A stretch of DNA of 64,000 bases. It comes from Calonectria ilicicola (Eukaryota; Ascomycota; Sordariomycetes; Hypocreales; Nectriaceae). This document shows positions 46,916 through 58,111 of the stretch, piece after piece (position 1 is the first letter of the stretch; the number at the start of each line of letters is the position of its first letter). Both the position numbers and the translations under genes were made by a program. The notes under the pieces were generated by a model. That model had not been told where the DNA came from. It made no database searches and saw only the letters and a program-made list of their open reading frames with translations. The DNA is taken from positions 682,001 to 746,000 of the forward strand of contig CP085827.1 of the NCBI GenBank assembly GCA_020809705.1, read 5' to 3'.

Positions 46916-48884
46916 ATGATAATCGACCCCGACGACATGTCCAATACCATCTCTCAAACCCGCTGCGATCCTGGTCGACTGTCGCAAAAGGCTAGACCAC
47001 AACATCTCGATGTTGGCCTTAGAAACGGAGATGCAGGATCGAGAGTGTATAATGATGTTTTCAAAATTACATTGGATGGTGATGATGATCCTTGGTCGCC
47101 GAGGAGTATGCCAGCCTGGAGAAAATGGATGATAGTAATGGTGGTGTGTGCAGCAACCATGTGTGTGTAAGTAATACAGAATCCCCCTGCTAAACGTCCC
47201 CTTGGCTAAGTATATTTTCAAGAACCTGCGCCAGCTCAATTTATACAGCTACATACACCCAACTTACACAAGAATTTGCGGCAACGAGATTAACCTGTGC
47301 TGTGGGGCTTTCCGCTTTCGTTCTCGGTATCGCATGTGGCCCTTTAATTACTGGCCCTTTGAGCGAGAATTTCGGGCGAAGACCCATCTATCTCGTTTCT
47401 TGGTCACTGTTTGTAATCTGGATTATTCCGTCCGCAGTGGCACAGAATATGATTACTCTCATTATTACTCGCTTCTTTTGTGGGTGTTCTGGAAGCACAT
47501 TCCTTTCTGTTTCAGGTGGTACTGCCAGAGATATCTTTTCCCAAGACCAATTACAAAAGCCCATGATTTTTATCTCATTGGCCCCATTCGTAGGACCCTC
47601 AACTGGTCCTCTCCTTGGGGGGATTATCAACTACAATCTGCATTGGAGGTGGACTTATTACATCATGATTATATGGGCCAGTATTATATTGCTCATGGTT
47701 CTCTTTGTTCCAGAGACGTTTCATCCCATTGTTTCTATTTCCAAAGCTCAAAAACTCAGAATGGAAACGGGGGACGATCGGTATTGGACACCAGCGGAGA
47801 GGACCAATAAATTGCATCACAAAACCGTTGCCTTGTCCCTACTGCGCCCTTTTCAACTCTTGTTTCTTGAGCCAATGTGCTTTTGTTTAAACATCTACTC
47901 GGCCGTTTTATTGGGAATATTGTATCTCTTCTTTGGAGCACTCCCTCAGATCTTTCGCACAAATCATGACATGAATCTCTGGCAAGGAGGTCTTACATTC
48001 CTCGGGATTATTCTTGGCATGCTTTTTGCAGTCACGACAAACCCGATCTGGATCCGTATTCGCGCACGGCTACTAGTTCGACGCCAGAAAGAAACTGGGC
48101 AATCAGAAGGCAGCGAGCCTGAGTATCAATTACCATGTGCTATTGCGGGAGGTATGTTGATTCCAATTGGCCTGTTCTGGTTTGCATGGACGATTCAGAA
48201 AACCATCCATTGGATGATTCCGATTTTGGGAACCTTTCTTTTTGGTTGTGGGTTAGTATTTCCCATTTTAGGCCCCCAGTATCCCATTGTGGCGTATTCT
48301 CATCATCAACCATACACTAACTCGAGATCTCCAAGAGTAATACTGGTGTACAACGGAATTTTCACATTTCTTGTAAGCCTATACTCCGTCACTCCTCGCA
48401 AAAGTGGCACATAAATATTAATCGTAGCATCAGGTAGAGGCGTACAGTCAGTATGCCGCTTCTGCACTGGCTGCAAATGGCTTTGCAAGAGCCATCATTG
48501 CAGGTTAGTCGACTCTTTTTTTTTTTTTTTTTTTTTTTAGCTCTCCATTTTTTTATAGATGCGTTACAGATGCGTTACAGATGCGGCATAGTCGCGTTGC
48601 ATGATTCGCAAAAGAAGGGTCTCCAACACCACCGTCGCCTACATTTACACATCACTCACCGTCGGCGGTATTCTGTCGCTGTATACCCAATGCTAATGAA
48701 ATTCAAAATAGCCATGTTTCCACTCATACAGATACCCATGTACGACAAACTTGGCTACCACTGGGGCACAAGTGTTTTGGCCTTTTTAACAACTACAATG
48801 ATGCCAATGCCGTGGCTGTTCTTCAAATATGGCAAGACACTTCGCGGTAAAAGTCGGTTTGCTATATCGGCCTCATCTAATTAA
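46916..48884 (+). CDS. MFS multidrug transporter (DHA1-type)
   Basis: Five exons: 46916-47166, 47223-48251, 48336-48372, 48434-48503, 48712-48884. Phases close to 519 aa. Features: an acidic N-terminus with DGDDDPWSPRSMPAWRKW, typical of this family; SIYTATYTQLTQEF; GPLSENFGRRPIYL (loop 2-3 motif A-like); SGGTARDIFSQDQLQKPM; GPLLGGIINYNLHWRWTYYI; and a C-terminus with NGIFTFL, ANGFARAIIAG and YDKLGYHWGTSVLAFL. About 12 membrane segments fit plasma-membrane efflux of toxic or secreted metabolites. Two introns end in AAG (47222, 48335). The last intron (48504-48711) is unusually long (208 nt) and holds a 23-T run. An in-frame ATG at 46937 is an alternative start. Position next to the regulator suggests it exports the cluster's product. 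Confidence 0.85.
48504..48711 (+). repeat. 208 nt intron with poly-T run and 11 bp tandem repeat
   Basis: The intron begins GTTAGT and ends AAAATAG. It contains T23 at 48516-48538, followed by AGATGCGTTAC at 48557-48567 and 48568-48578 plus a partial third unit. Other introns in the window with supported sites are mostly 49-103 nt, so an insertion into a shorter ancestral intron is plausible. Confidence 0.6.
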
Positions 48885-49810
48885 CGGACAGTTTGGTGAG
48901 AGACGGGTGACGGCAAGGGTTTGCAGATTCCAATGACACCTAAAATGGGAGCGATTAATAGATTCCGATGGTAAAGACTACAGGGTTAGGGCCAGTAAAT
49001 GAGGAAAGCGACAACTCACTGACACGAGATATAAAACTGCATTTTTTGAGCAAAGATAATATAAAAATCGAAACTGCTTTTGTATGCTCAATAAAAATGG
49101 GTACTGAAATCAACCAATGCCGGTTGTTAGTGTTAGTGCTGATATTATGGACCTGGGATCCTGGCACTAATCTTGGCCCCCAGTCAACTTGCCCATCAAA
49201 GCACAGGGTTATCTTTGCTCTTGGGCCATAACTGAAGCATGCTATCCCTAGTAATAGTTAGGAAATAATTATTTCATGCATATATCTGGACATAATCCCG
49301 CGCACAACTCACCCTTTCCTCAAAATAGTTCCCTCTCCTTTTCATCTCGTCGAACATCACACCCTGATTCCTTCAGTGGGCCCTCGGCTAGCGGCTCCGG
49401 GAGCCACTTTTCCAAGGTTCACGGCACATTTGGAGTCTTTGGAGTAGATACAAATACAAGCACATTCATAGCGTGAATCATTTCTCCGGCACTTGGAATC
49501 GATCTCTTAACGCGAGTTAGTTCTTATTTTAAACATAGCCCCTCGTATCTGCAGTTGTGACTCCTCGGTGCTGCAAAAAACGGGTCAGCCGACAAGGGAG
49601 CGAGGCTGCCTAGATGAATGTGGAAATCCCCGACCGTGACAATACCCTGTTGAAAATCCTTCGGCCCGGTGCTATTCCAGAAATGACGAAGATTGGTCGA
49701 TTGGTGGATCAAGCCAATTTCAAGGCGTCAGCCTTAAAATAGGCCAGGGCCGCTACCTCCCGAACGGTTTTGTGTGAGATTCGAGCATTTCTGCCGAGAC
49801 ACGATACACG
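48885..49810. other. intergenic, no supported gene
   Basis: Only short ORFs without domains are seen. Confidence 0.5.
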
Positions 49811-51121
49811 ATGGACCGTACCACTTGGCTGGATGGCCTCCGTGGCATCGCAGCGGCCATTGTCGCGACGGACCACTACTTCATGGGCGGCGTCTTGGAC
49901 GCTGCCTTTAGATCATACTGGGCTGAACCGCCTGAGGAGAACCGGATGCTCCTTCAGCTGCCTCCAATCCGCCTACTCTTCGCCGCCCATGCCATGGTGC
50001 CGCTTTTCCTAGTCATCTCGGGTTTTGCCATCTCAATCAATCTTCTCCGTCTGCGAAACACCAACACGGCCGAATTCTTGCGCCGCCTCTCATCAGCCGT
50101 CACCCGCCGTGTCTTGCGCATTTACTTGCCCGTCTTTTGCATCGCCGCCATTTCGCAGCTTCTATTCTTTTGTAATCTGTACCAATGGGACTTTGGCGAT
50201 CAGGTTCTCTGGGGCCGAAAACCTTGGACAGCCCCCTGGTTGCATGTCACGTATGTCTTTCGCTACATGCTGGACAATATGAACATTCTTTCTTTCCAGA
50301 GCAACGGCGGCCTCAACGGTCAGCTCTGGACCATGGCGCTAGAGTTCCGTGGCTCTTGCATCGTCTATCTGGTCATCTTGGGCCTTGCTTTCTGGCGGCC
50401 ACAGATGCGACGTTTGGCGCTAGCAGTCTTGATAGCGTACTGGTTTTATTTTGGAACCTGGGATATTTTTGCGTTCTTGTCGGGTCTCTATCTCGCTGAG
50501 ATGCACCTGTTGTCCGCGTCAAGCACAATGGACCAAGAGCTGAAGCTACCTTATCAGTTCCAGCAGTGTTTGGGGCCTAAAACGCGCTCAATCAACTTTG
50601 ACGTCATCCGAACTTACTTTTGCTTCATTTTTGGCATCTGGTTGGTCTGTCTTAGCGATGATGGTTTCCTACCACCTGGATATCAATTTTTGACTCTTGT
50701 CGAATCCTCACGCTGGGAAAATGACTGGGCAATTGTGGGTAAGTGCTGGAAGACCGCTGGCTCGGTCTTAGTTGTCTACGCGATCGGAAAGTCGCCCCTG
50801 CTACAACGCCCACTGGATTCTGCACCCATACAATACCTGGGTAAGATCTCCTTTTCGCTATACCTGGTACACCAATCCATCTACCACCTGGTGCGCGATC
50901 CTGTTAGGAATACGCTGTGGTACATCGCCACTCGTGAATCGTATCCTGGAACAGAAGAGGCAAGCAAACACACCTTACCGTTCGCATTTGCTTGGCTTGT
51001 TGGTTATGCCATCATGTCAGCCATTAATCTATACGCGGCGCATTTGTATACAAAGTTCATTGATGAGCGCTGTGTAGAATTGGGCAAGAAGTTTGACCGA
51101 TGGATTACTCGACTGTCTTGA
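49811..51121 (+). CDS. membrane acyltransferase, acyltransferase_3 family
   Basis: An intronless gene of 436 aa. It opens with TTWLDGLRGIAAAIVATDHYFM, the family's start: LDGLRG followed by the catalytic-type histidine (H22). Next come VPLFLVISGFAIS, RRVLRIYLPVF, an NGQLWTMALEFRGS segment where relatives have the L-W-S/T-L-x-x-E motif, and about 10 membrane segments, ending with IQYLGKISFSLYLVH, also diagnostic. These integral membrane enzymes O-acylate small molecules or glycans. In fungi several sit in secondary-metabolite clusters. It lies about 0.9 kb after the MFS exporter in the same orientation and could be the cluster's tailoring enzyme; that link is inference. Its G/C-ending codons differ from the AT-richer neighbours. 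Confidence 0.9.
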   Translation: MDRTTWLDGLRGIAAAIVATDHYFMGGVLDAAFRSYWAEPPEENRMLLQLPPIRLLFAAHAMVPLFLVISGFAISINLLRLRNTNTAEFLRRLSSAVTRRVLRIYLPVFCIAAISQLLFFCNLYQWDFGDQVLWGRKPWTAPWLHVTYVFRYMLDNMNILSFQSNGGLNGQLWTMALEFRGSCIVYLVILGLAFWRPQMRRLALAVLIAYWFYFGTWDIFAFLSGLYLAEMHLLSASSTMDQELKLPYQFQQCLGPKTRSINFDVIRTYFCFIFGIWLVCLSDDGFLPPGYQFLTLVESSRWENDWAIVGKCWKTAGSVLVVYAIGKSPLLQRPLDSAPIQYLGKISFSLYLVHQSIYHLVRDPVRNTLWYIATRESYPGTEEASKHTLPFAFAWLVGYAIMSAINLYAAHLYTKFIDERCVELGKKFDRWITRLS

Positions 51122-52062
51122 GAAGAAGATTAGTTTGCAATTTTACATGTTTTACCAACGCCCAAGTTCACAAAAGTTTCCCAGCAAAGGATTTGTACAA
51201 AACAAAACTTGGATTCTAAATTAGGCCTCGATAACTCCAGTTGGCATTTCGCAATGTTAGTATTAAAAAAAAGATATAACCAAACACACTGCAGACCATT
51301 TTTAGCGATCGCAAGCCATGCACTACTTGGCCAAAATGAATATAGGTTCCGAAGATGGCGTCCCACACTTGGAAAGGGATTATAAAGGCAAATAAACTAT
51401 GAAATGGGGATGCTCTAGTGATGGCACTCGTTATACTGTAGATTTATAGAATCGAAAAGTGCTGTATAGCCAAGAGCGAAAAGATTAAGATGGAGGTAAT
51501 AGAAGCAATGAACACGAGCCAGGAAAATGAAATGACTCATGCATTTTATTCTCTCAATAAATTTTTGACCAGTGCATTCAGAAAAAGTCCCACTCATATA
51601 TCCCTACGGCGTACTAGATCAATCTGTGCAATATCCAATTCCCATGTTTGGGCATGATGAGTGTGTCATTCGAGAGAAATCCCATGACAAATGAAATCCA
51701 CAGTTAGGTTGATATCTGTTTCTCCTCCATTCCATCGAATCGGCCCGCTGATCGATAAATGAAGGGAGATGATGAATTATCATCTAATATGGCTATTTTA
51801 CTGGGCAGCAAGTGGGCTTTACGGCCCGATGCGTCCGTGTGAGACTATCCTTTGCCCTCTTGAACTGCTAGGTTTGCGCGTGATGTGAATTTAAGACAAA
51901 TCCCTGAAATCAAGATGATTTAGTGGCTCTTCGAATAGCAGAAACATTGTGTCTAAGACCACACCCCACCATCTCAAAATGCCGACAAGCCGAGAGCGAT
52001 GGCAATTGGAATGAGTTGAGAAACGGATCTCGCGATTTTGGCATCCAATATTAGAGAAAAAA
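51122..52062. other. intergenic; right part resembles the upstream region of the 53.5 kb paralogue
   Basis: No gene. The stretch before 52145 shares short blocks such as ATTTAAGACAAA with the region before 53519, suggesting that promoter DNA was duplicated with the gene. Confidence 0.4.
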
Positions 52063-52070
52063 TATATAGG
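52063..52070 (+). promoter_or_regulatory. TATA box of 14-Cys paralogue 1
   Basis: TATATAGG lies 82 bp upstream of the ATG at 52145. Confidence 0.5.
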
Positions 52071-52144
52071 AATTGACTATCGCTTTATGACTGTTAGTTT
52101 CGCATCATTTTGCAAAAGAATTCTGCCCAAGAACCTATTTAGCC

Positions 52145-52471
52145 ATGAAGCTTTTTGCCATTGGAATTTTTGCCACCAGGGCTACAGCTCTCGCCATAAG
52201 AGCGCCTACTCCTGATGATTTAGCACCGAGGCAAAGTTACACATGTCCAATATTGGGCTGCATTGCGAAGGAGTCCAGTCCTGTTTGCTCTCCTAGGGTT
52301 GCTTGCCCTGACATTATCGTTCGGCAATATGTCTGCCCTTGGAAATGTGGAGATCCTATTCCCCCGGGGTGTACTCCAAGCTGTCTTCTTTGCGACCCGC
52401 AATCATGCTCCCCTCTTTGCATATGCCAAATTACATGCGGCCTAAATCCTTGCAGTAGGCCGATCAGCTAG
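52145..52471 (+). CDS. secreted 14-Cys protein, tandem paralogue 1
   Basis: A single exon of 108 aa. An N-terminal signal (MKLFAIGIFATRATALA) is followed by IRAPTPDDLAPR, a possible propeptide. The mature domain holds 14 cysteines: C-x4-C-x8-C-x5-C-x9-C-x3-C-x7-C-x3-C-x2-C-x4-C-x3-C-x-C-x3-C-x4-C, with anchor text CPILGC and VCPWKCGDPIPPGC. The same framework occurs in the protein at 53519, in the same orientation about 1.4 kb away, so the pair is a tandem duplication. The arginine inside the signal's hydrophobic stretch weakens it compared with the paralogue. I know no named domain with this spacing. Likely extracellular; function unknown. Confidence 0.82.
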   Translation: MKLFAIGIFATRATALAIRAPTPDDLAPRQSYTCPILGCIAKESSPVCSPRVACPDIIVRQYVCPWKCGDPIPPGCTPSCLLCDPQSCSPLCICQITCGLNPCSRPIS

Positions 52472-53426
52472 CCGCTACTTGCCTCTAGTATGTGATACGA
52501 TCCTCGCTTTTCTAAAGATCTTGTTTTGACATCCAGAAGGTATTCAAAGCGCGGCAAACGATGGCTTTGTTTAATGATATTTGTGTGGGATGGAGGTCAA
52601 TGATAATTGAAGTCGATAGAACCGTATTCAATCAAATATTTAACGAATCCAGCGCATGTTGTTCAATAATTAATGTCCTTCATTTGAGATACATCCGAAT
52701 CATGCAACCTGCATTCGAAAAGGGCAGAGATTTCTCATCATGATGCCAATGATATTTCCAACTCCCAAGTGATATTAGTGTTTTGGTCCAACGATGAATC
52801 GACAAATGAAGTATGAGTAAACAATCCTTCAAGAGTTAGTTGGTGAAGCATCGGCGGGGGAATCAGTCTGGACAAAAAGAAAATGAGTCAACTTCTGCTG
52901 AACAGTGAATAGGCTCTCTCCGTTTCCCATTAAGTCCTGCATCGAAGCGTTTTGGCTAGTTTGTGACATGGCATCTCACGAAACAAGACACCCGTAAATT
53001 TTAACCCTCGTATAGGAATATGATGACATCTGTTCATTGACGTCAATCCACGTTAGTGAGTCTCAGTATATCGAACCCAGTCGGCTTAAGAATTTTACCG
53101 CATAAATATCTCCAGAATCGGCCGGATATCTGATAAGACACGACGGCAGATCACAAGCTGTTGCGGTGGTTTTCACGGGCTGCGGAATGAGGGCTTTACA
53201 ATTGAGTAACCTCCTTGTGATCACTCTTACCCTTTTCAAGCAGTGCGAGCGTGGTATGGATTTAAGACAAACAGATTGATAGGGATTGATTTGCCGACAC
53301 CCTGAACCGCGGCGAGCCGTGTCTCAGACGAAGGCCGATCGCCCCAAGTGTGAACAAGCCGAACATATTGAAGCCCAAAATGTTTTGAGTAATGAATCGT
53401 ATCATATCAGATCTCCAGGATTGAGC
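52472..53426. other. intergenic between the tandem paralogues
   Basis: No coding feature is supported. It carries promoter-like blocks shared with 51.7-52.1 kb. Confidence 0.45.
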
Positions 53427-53434
53427 TATAAATA
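53427..53434 (+). promoter_or_regulatory. TATA box of 14-Cys paralogue 2
   Basis: TATAAATA lies 92 bp upstream of the ATG at 53519. Confidence 0.55.
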
Positions 53435-53518
53435 TTAAACAACCCGGATATTTGAATTTTAACCTTTCAACCCCGAGTCATTTTTTTAAAATCATTTTAT
53501 CCTCAAACTACTTTGATC

Positions 53519-53812
53519 ATGAAGCTTTTTGCATTCGTTCTGTTTGCTGTCGCAAATGCAGCTGTCGTCAAGGAGACGGCCGCGAAGGACTACTGCCCAA
53601 TTGCCGGTTGCGCGATAAAGCCTCGCCCACCTGTTTGCCCACCGGATACTGCATGCCCCCTAGTTCTCAGGCCACTAACTGTCTGCCCGTGGAAATGTGG
53701 TAAACCACTCCCCCCCGGTTGCCGACAATCTTGTGATGGTGACTGCGATCCATGGGAATGTTCGGCTTCTTGCAAATGTGACCTTGAGTGTAACCAAGAT
53801 CCGTGCAAATAA
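53519..53812 (+). CDS. secreted 14-Cys protein, tandem paralogue 2
   Basis: A single exon of 97 aa. The signal peptide MKLFAFVLFAVANAA is clean and hydrophobic. The mature domain has 14 cysteines with the same spacing as paralogue 1, except x3 instead of x2 between the 8th and 9th. Conserved anchors are YCPIAGC, VCPPDTACP, VCPWKCGKPLPPGC, and DPWECSASCKCDLEC. Residues outside the cysteines have diverged widely while the Cys and Pro/Gly positions are kept, the pattern of a disulfide-stabilised secreted protein under diversifying change. The start is the ATG at 53519; the earlier in-frame TTG is not needed. No known family recognised. Confidence 0.85.
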   Translation: MKLFAFVLFAVANAAVVKETAAKDYCPIAGCAIKPRPPVCPPDTACPLVLRPLTVCPWKCGKPLPPGCRQSCDGDCDPWECSASCKCDLECNQDPCK

Positions 53813-54144
53813 TCTATCAGCTGTTTTGTTGTGCGATTCTGGTATGTCAGAAAACCTTTGCGTAACTAACTGTCCCAAACTGACAATATGAGTACAGTCT
53901 CCCGTGGAGAATCAGAGACAATTTGAATGGTCATGGGGGGCATTGAATTAATCAGGATCACAAGTCGATAACGTTCTTGCAATGTCTCAAGGTTCAGTCA
54001 TCTGCATTGTTTAAATAGGGAACCGAGCTTTTACCTACGATGTGCTTGAGTATCTCACAGGGTTACTTTGTTTGGAGGGAACCACAGGCCAAACAATTAT
54101 GTTCACTGACAACCTCTTGGTCTCTTTTTGATTCAATATCAAAC
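53813..54144. other. intergenic between convergent genes
   Basis: Nothing beyond 3' flanks of the two convergent genes. Confidence 0.5.
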
Positions 54145-55940
54145 TCAATAAACATATCTAAAATTGAGGTTCTCACGATCTGTCATGTCTTCAAACGCTG
54201 TTTCATTAACATCCCCCGATCCCTGGAGTTGGTCTCGGCGATCGTTCTCTCGCGCCAGGGCAACCCGCATTAACAAAACAGACACAACTTCAATCAACAA
54301 CACGACAATCATGCTCCATATTCCCAAAGAATATCCTGGGGCCTGGCTCTCTTTGTAAAAGAACGGGCCAGCGATGTTGCCTACACAATAACCTTGATCA
54401 TGGTTAATTTTTAATCAGGAAAATAATTCACAGTACTTACCAAGGAATAAACAAGCAGATGTTATCACCTTTTTAGTGTGCCCAGCGGTGTTTCCTGTTT
54501 GCAACGATAGGAGAAGCACAAAGGATGCATTCAGAGAGCCAGTAAGCTAGTATTGTTAGCGGATATGATCCATACTAATCCCAAGTATCACTCACGTAAT
54601 AGCAGATTAATCTTCCAATCTTTGCTTCGTGCGGTACAAATCGTAAACCAAAGGCCCCAGCAATGGTGGGAATCAGAAAAATGACGAGCAGGGTGCACCG
54701 GTTATTCGAAGGAAAGCGGTCATTAATAAATACCGAAAGTAGGATGATGATGATAATGAATGCACCATAAGGTGCCTGGAGAACTGTAGTTTCAACTACA
54801 TATAATATTAGGCAAAATCTTCATCAATCTAGAAAATCGTATTACTCACGAGTACCAAATCCAAAACCCTTGGTGATGAGAGTGCCAAAGTTTGTAGTTC
54901 CGCCGTTCACAATAGCTTGCAGAAATGCGACCCAGAAATAAAAATAAGTTTTGAAGTCTGTAAAAGCCTCGAGCATCTGGTATCCTTTAAATGTCTTGTT
55001 TTCAACTCCAGTCTGGTTATCACGTAGCCGGCGGATAATGATTCGCTTTTCGTGGTCGTTGAAGTAACGCGCCGAGACAGGATTATTGGGCAAGAATAGG
55101 GCGATGAATATGCCCCAGGCTGAACAGCAAGCACCGATGATAAGAAATTCATACTTCCATGAGGCAAGAGAACCTTTGATATGGCCGATACCGTAGCCTA
55201 TGAGGCCGCCACAAGCGATCCCTATTCCGACTGCGGTATACCATAAACCAATCTTGAGGGGTTGCTCCTTTCGTGTGTACCACATACTACAGCAAGACAT
55301 TAGCCTGGTGCTTTCTCACATACCCCAGAGAAAATCTTGCCTTGTAATAAGCATGAAAGCGGGATCGGCACCCGCCTCAGCAGCGCCGCTGAGAATGCGC
55401 AGGGCAGCCATTGTGGCAAAGTTTTTCGAACCAGCTTGAGCCATAAGCAAGATTCCCCAAATGAAAATGTTTGTTCCGAGATATGTGCTAGCTGGGAGAC
55501 GTTGCAGTAATAGATTTGTAGGAATTGCCCAAGCAAGAAACCCAAAGTAGAATAAGGATGATAGCCAGCTGTAATCAGTACCGGTCAGGTGTAGATCCTC
55601 TTTAATGCCAAAAACTGCAGCGTAGGACAATGTTGTTTTGTCCACCTGCCGCGTTTGTCAGTAAAGATTGAGGATATGAGAGCCAGAGGGATGGGAGACT
55701 GACAAAAAAGAACATGTAAGAGACAGCAAACGATGGGATGATGATCCAGTCGATCTTTTTCACCAGTCTTTTTTCTTCTTCCGGATCTATTTCCTCATCA
55801 TCTGCGCCGTCTGCAAACAACCCTAGAGCAACATCACCATTGCCATCCGGTTTCTTCTTCAACTCGATATTTTCGAGGTCTTCGACCTGTGTAGTTGTAG
55901 CCTTTGAATCTCTCGATCTTTCCAGGTCTTGAGAGCGCAT
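54145..55940 (-). CDS. MFS transporter, anion:cation symporter (allantoate permease-like)
   Basis: Six exons (minus): 55940-55704, 55645-55341, 55286-54850, 54795-54596, 54546-54441, 54380-54145. Phases close to 506 aa. The acidic N-terminus (DGADDEEIDPEEEKRLVKKIDW) leads into TM1, then VDKTTLSYAAVFGI as in the carrier at 2.5 kb. SMWYTRKEQPLKIGLWYTA and FLPNNPVSARYFNDHEK are family landmarks. The intron at 55287-55340 begins GC (GCAAGA...GTAG), a GC-AG intron: only this choice gives the conserved LITSMWYTRKEQ text in frame. The protein is a plasma-membrane importer of carboxylate-type nutrients or vitamins by family; the exact substrate is open. It is a distant paralogue of 2466-4095, not a recent duplicate. 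Confidence 0.9.
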
Positions 55941-56492
55941 GATTTGTGTAAAATAGCCAATTAGCCAGGGAGTTGAATTGACGAAGTCACACATATCAAT
56001 ATGGCCAGGCAGAGATTGTGTCGCTTTTGTACATCATCTGGGGGTTGATCCTTTGGCCCACTGTTCCCCGCAGAATAACGGCCTTGCCGATTCTTCATAT
56101 CCGGTCGGGGTATTGAGGGAGCCTGGTGATTGGCTTTGGCGACTTGACAAATCGTGGGGTATTTTCCGGGGTCGCATAACCGATCTTTGGCCATGTTTGA
56201 GGTGAAGCCGCTGATAGCCAATAGTAGTAAAAGCAGATTAAAGGCGAAGATGCTCTTTTAGTTTGTTCTGAAAATTTTCTACTTGATGCATTTTTTCCAA
56301 GCAGCGTTAGTGCCCATTTCAGCATAAAACCAGAACTTGTGTGGTTGGGCAATTTATTCTAAGCTGGAACTCCTATGTCCTGCAAGTGATCTAAATCAAA
56401 CCGAATGGTTGAAGTGGTGATTATTATTTTGTTGCATGGTTTAGCATCGGAAAAGTAAATTTTTCTTTAGATGGTGAGCACTAGGTTTTCCG
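55941..56492. other. intergenic, no supported gene
   Basis: Divergent spacer; no feature recognised. Confidence 0.5.
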
Positions 56493-57414
56493 ATGGCGGG
56501 ATGGATGCTGATGCACTGCGGGGTGCCAGTTTCGGAGAACAAACCCGTGGATGGCTGCCACGTAATCAATGGGAGATCCTTTCCCAAGAATCTCGGGGAA
56601 CTTGTGGCTGCTCTTGCGACTGAATTGTGCTCTCCAATAACATCTATCGGCAGTCCAGTGCCGGCGTATGCTTCCACATGCTCTGGAACAGTGCGATTTT
56701 CTTCTGCATGCTCCTATGCTGGAGTAACAGCTAGCTCGACTGTTTTATCACAAGAGACCATTACCTCAACAACAACTGTAACAGTGCACTCCGCTGCAAT
56801 GGTAATGATGACAATTGTCAAGACCATTGATATTCTGTCAACTGTGATACAGACGTTGCAGGTGCCTAGCACATCAGAGACCACTGTCACAACCCGTTGC
56901 TATCCCTTCCCTATACACCGTGACCACTGAGCTCGCCATCCCGACCACCGTTGTGGTCCCTCCGCCACTATGCTACATATTTCAGGTCACTTCTGGAAGC
57001 TCCGCTGACCAATACATGACTGGACAGATTCCTGATTCATCGTCTATTAGCTACGGGTTAGTCAGTCTTACAACTAGCCAGTCTGAAACTTCCCTGTTCA
57101 CGATTCGTTCGGATGGCACCATTTATGGCAATAACGTTTGCGGTTTGTCAAGCATAACCTAAGACTATTATTATGTGTTGCAAATGACAGACGAATCCCT
57201 TGCCGCTTATCAATCACAAGTTGTAGGCCATATGCACTGTTCCATACCCTCTACTGATGGTGGTGTCTTGACCTACACAAATCCTGATCAGACGCCAATT
57301 TTGTTTGGCACGTGCCCTGTTGCGGGACCCAACCTGTTCCAAAAAGTAGACGGAGGTTCAGGCAGCTCCTGCGACCAGTTTGATATAACGGCTATCCAAA
57401 GCTGCAAGGGGTGA
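56493..57414 (+). pseudogene. decayed relative of the Thr/Ser-rich secreted protein
   Basis: The first frame encodes VPAYASTCSGTVRFSSACSYAGV, the same Cys module as in the 5.2 kb gene (VPSKILKYASACPNSGYSSAC), followed by a Thr/Val-rich stretch. Around 56.9 kb the reading must shift frame to continue with TVTTELAIPTTVVVPPPLCYIFQV and a C-terminal globular part with TIRSDGTIYG. A TAA at 57160-57162 then interrupts, and the same frame resumes with YVLQMTDESLAAY and ends at 57414. No signal peptide is attached in frame. One frameshift and one stop with otherwise continuous coding indicate a pseudogene. An unrecognised intron at the frame change is possible but no good sites are seen. Confidence 0.6.
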
Positions 57415-58111
57415 GTATACGGTGTCAACCCCATGGGGGCACGATTAGAGCAGCTAGGCTGCTTCAGTATGATACACTTGATGTAATGTGCGAGGGCGAT
57501 GATGGTTATTAGTGTGCAGTCCTGCTCTTTAATTGTGTAAAGGTTTTTTCGTCTAACATTGGCTTGGATCTTGCCGGGTGTGTTGATGTAAGGGAGATTT
57601 AGGCATTTTACATGGTACCGCTTGTGATGGACGATGTAGTGTCTTCTATGGTAACTGACGCAGCGTCTACTATCTTTTCTTTTTTTTCTTTTTTCTTTTA
57701 TAGAACGATTATTATCACATTAAATGATTGTGATAACTTGCATAACGGACTAGGTCCAGCAATAAATAGATATGAGCGAAGTTACGTCTTTGTCGTTATA
57801 GATGGGCACAATGACATGTGTATAATCTAATGCCCTGGATTAAATTACCGGCTCCTTTTCATAATTTCGGTCTTTTCCTTCTCAAGACACATACTGCCGG
57901 CAAATTGTTTTGTCCTCCGTTTCTCGTCACCGCTAACTTGATGGCTTCATGCTAATTCACGTGACTCATCCCCGCTCTCCAGCCGGTTTAGTTCCCGGCC
58001 CGTATCCAATTTCCGCTTATCTGCTAGCATAGTGATCACCGCCAGAGTCCTGTTGCGCGTCTTCCTCAGCGTAGACTCAAAGGAAACGCCTCAATTGAGC
58101 AGAGTTCTGAA
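57415..58111. other. intergenic / promoter of Zn2Cys6 gene
   Basis: It contains a pyrimidine-rich tract near 57.68 kb. No coding feature. Confidence 0.5.
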
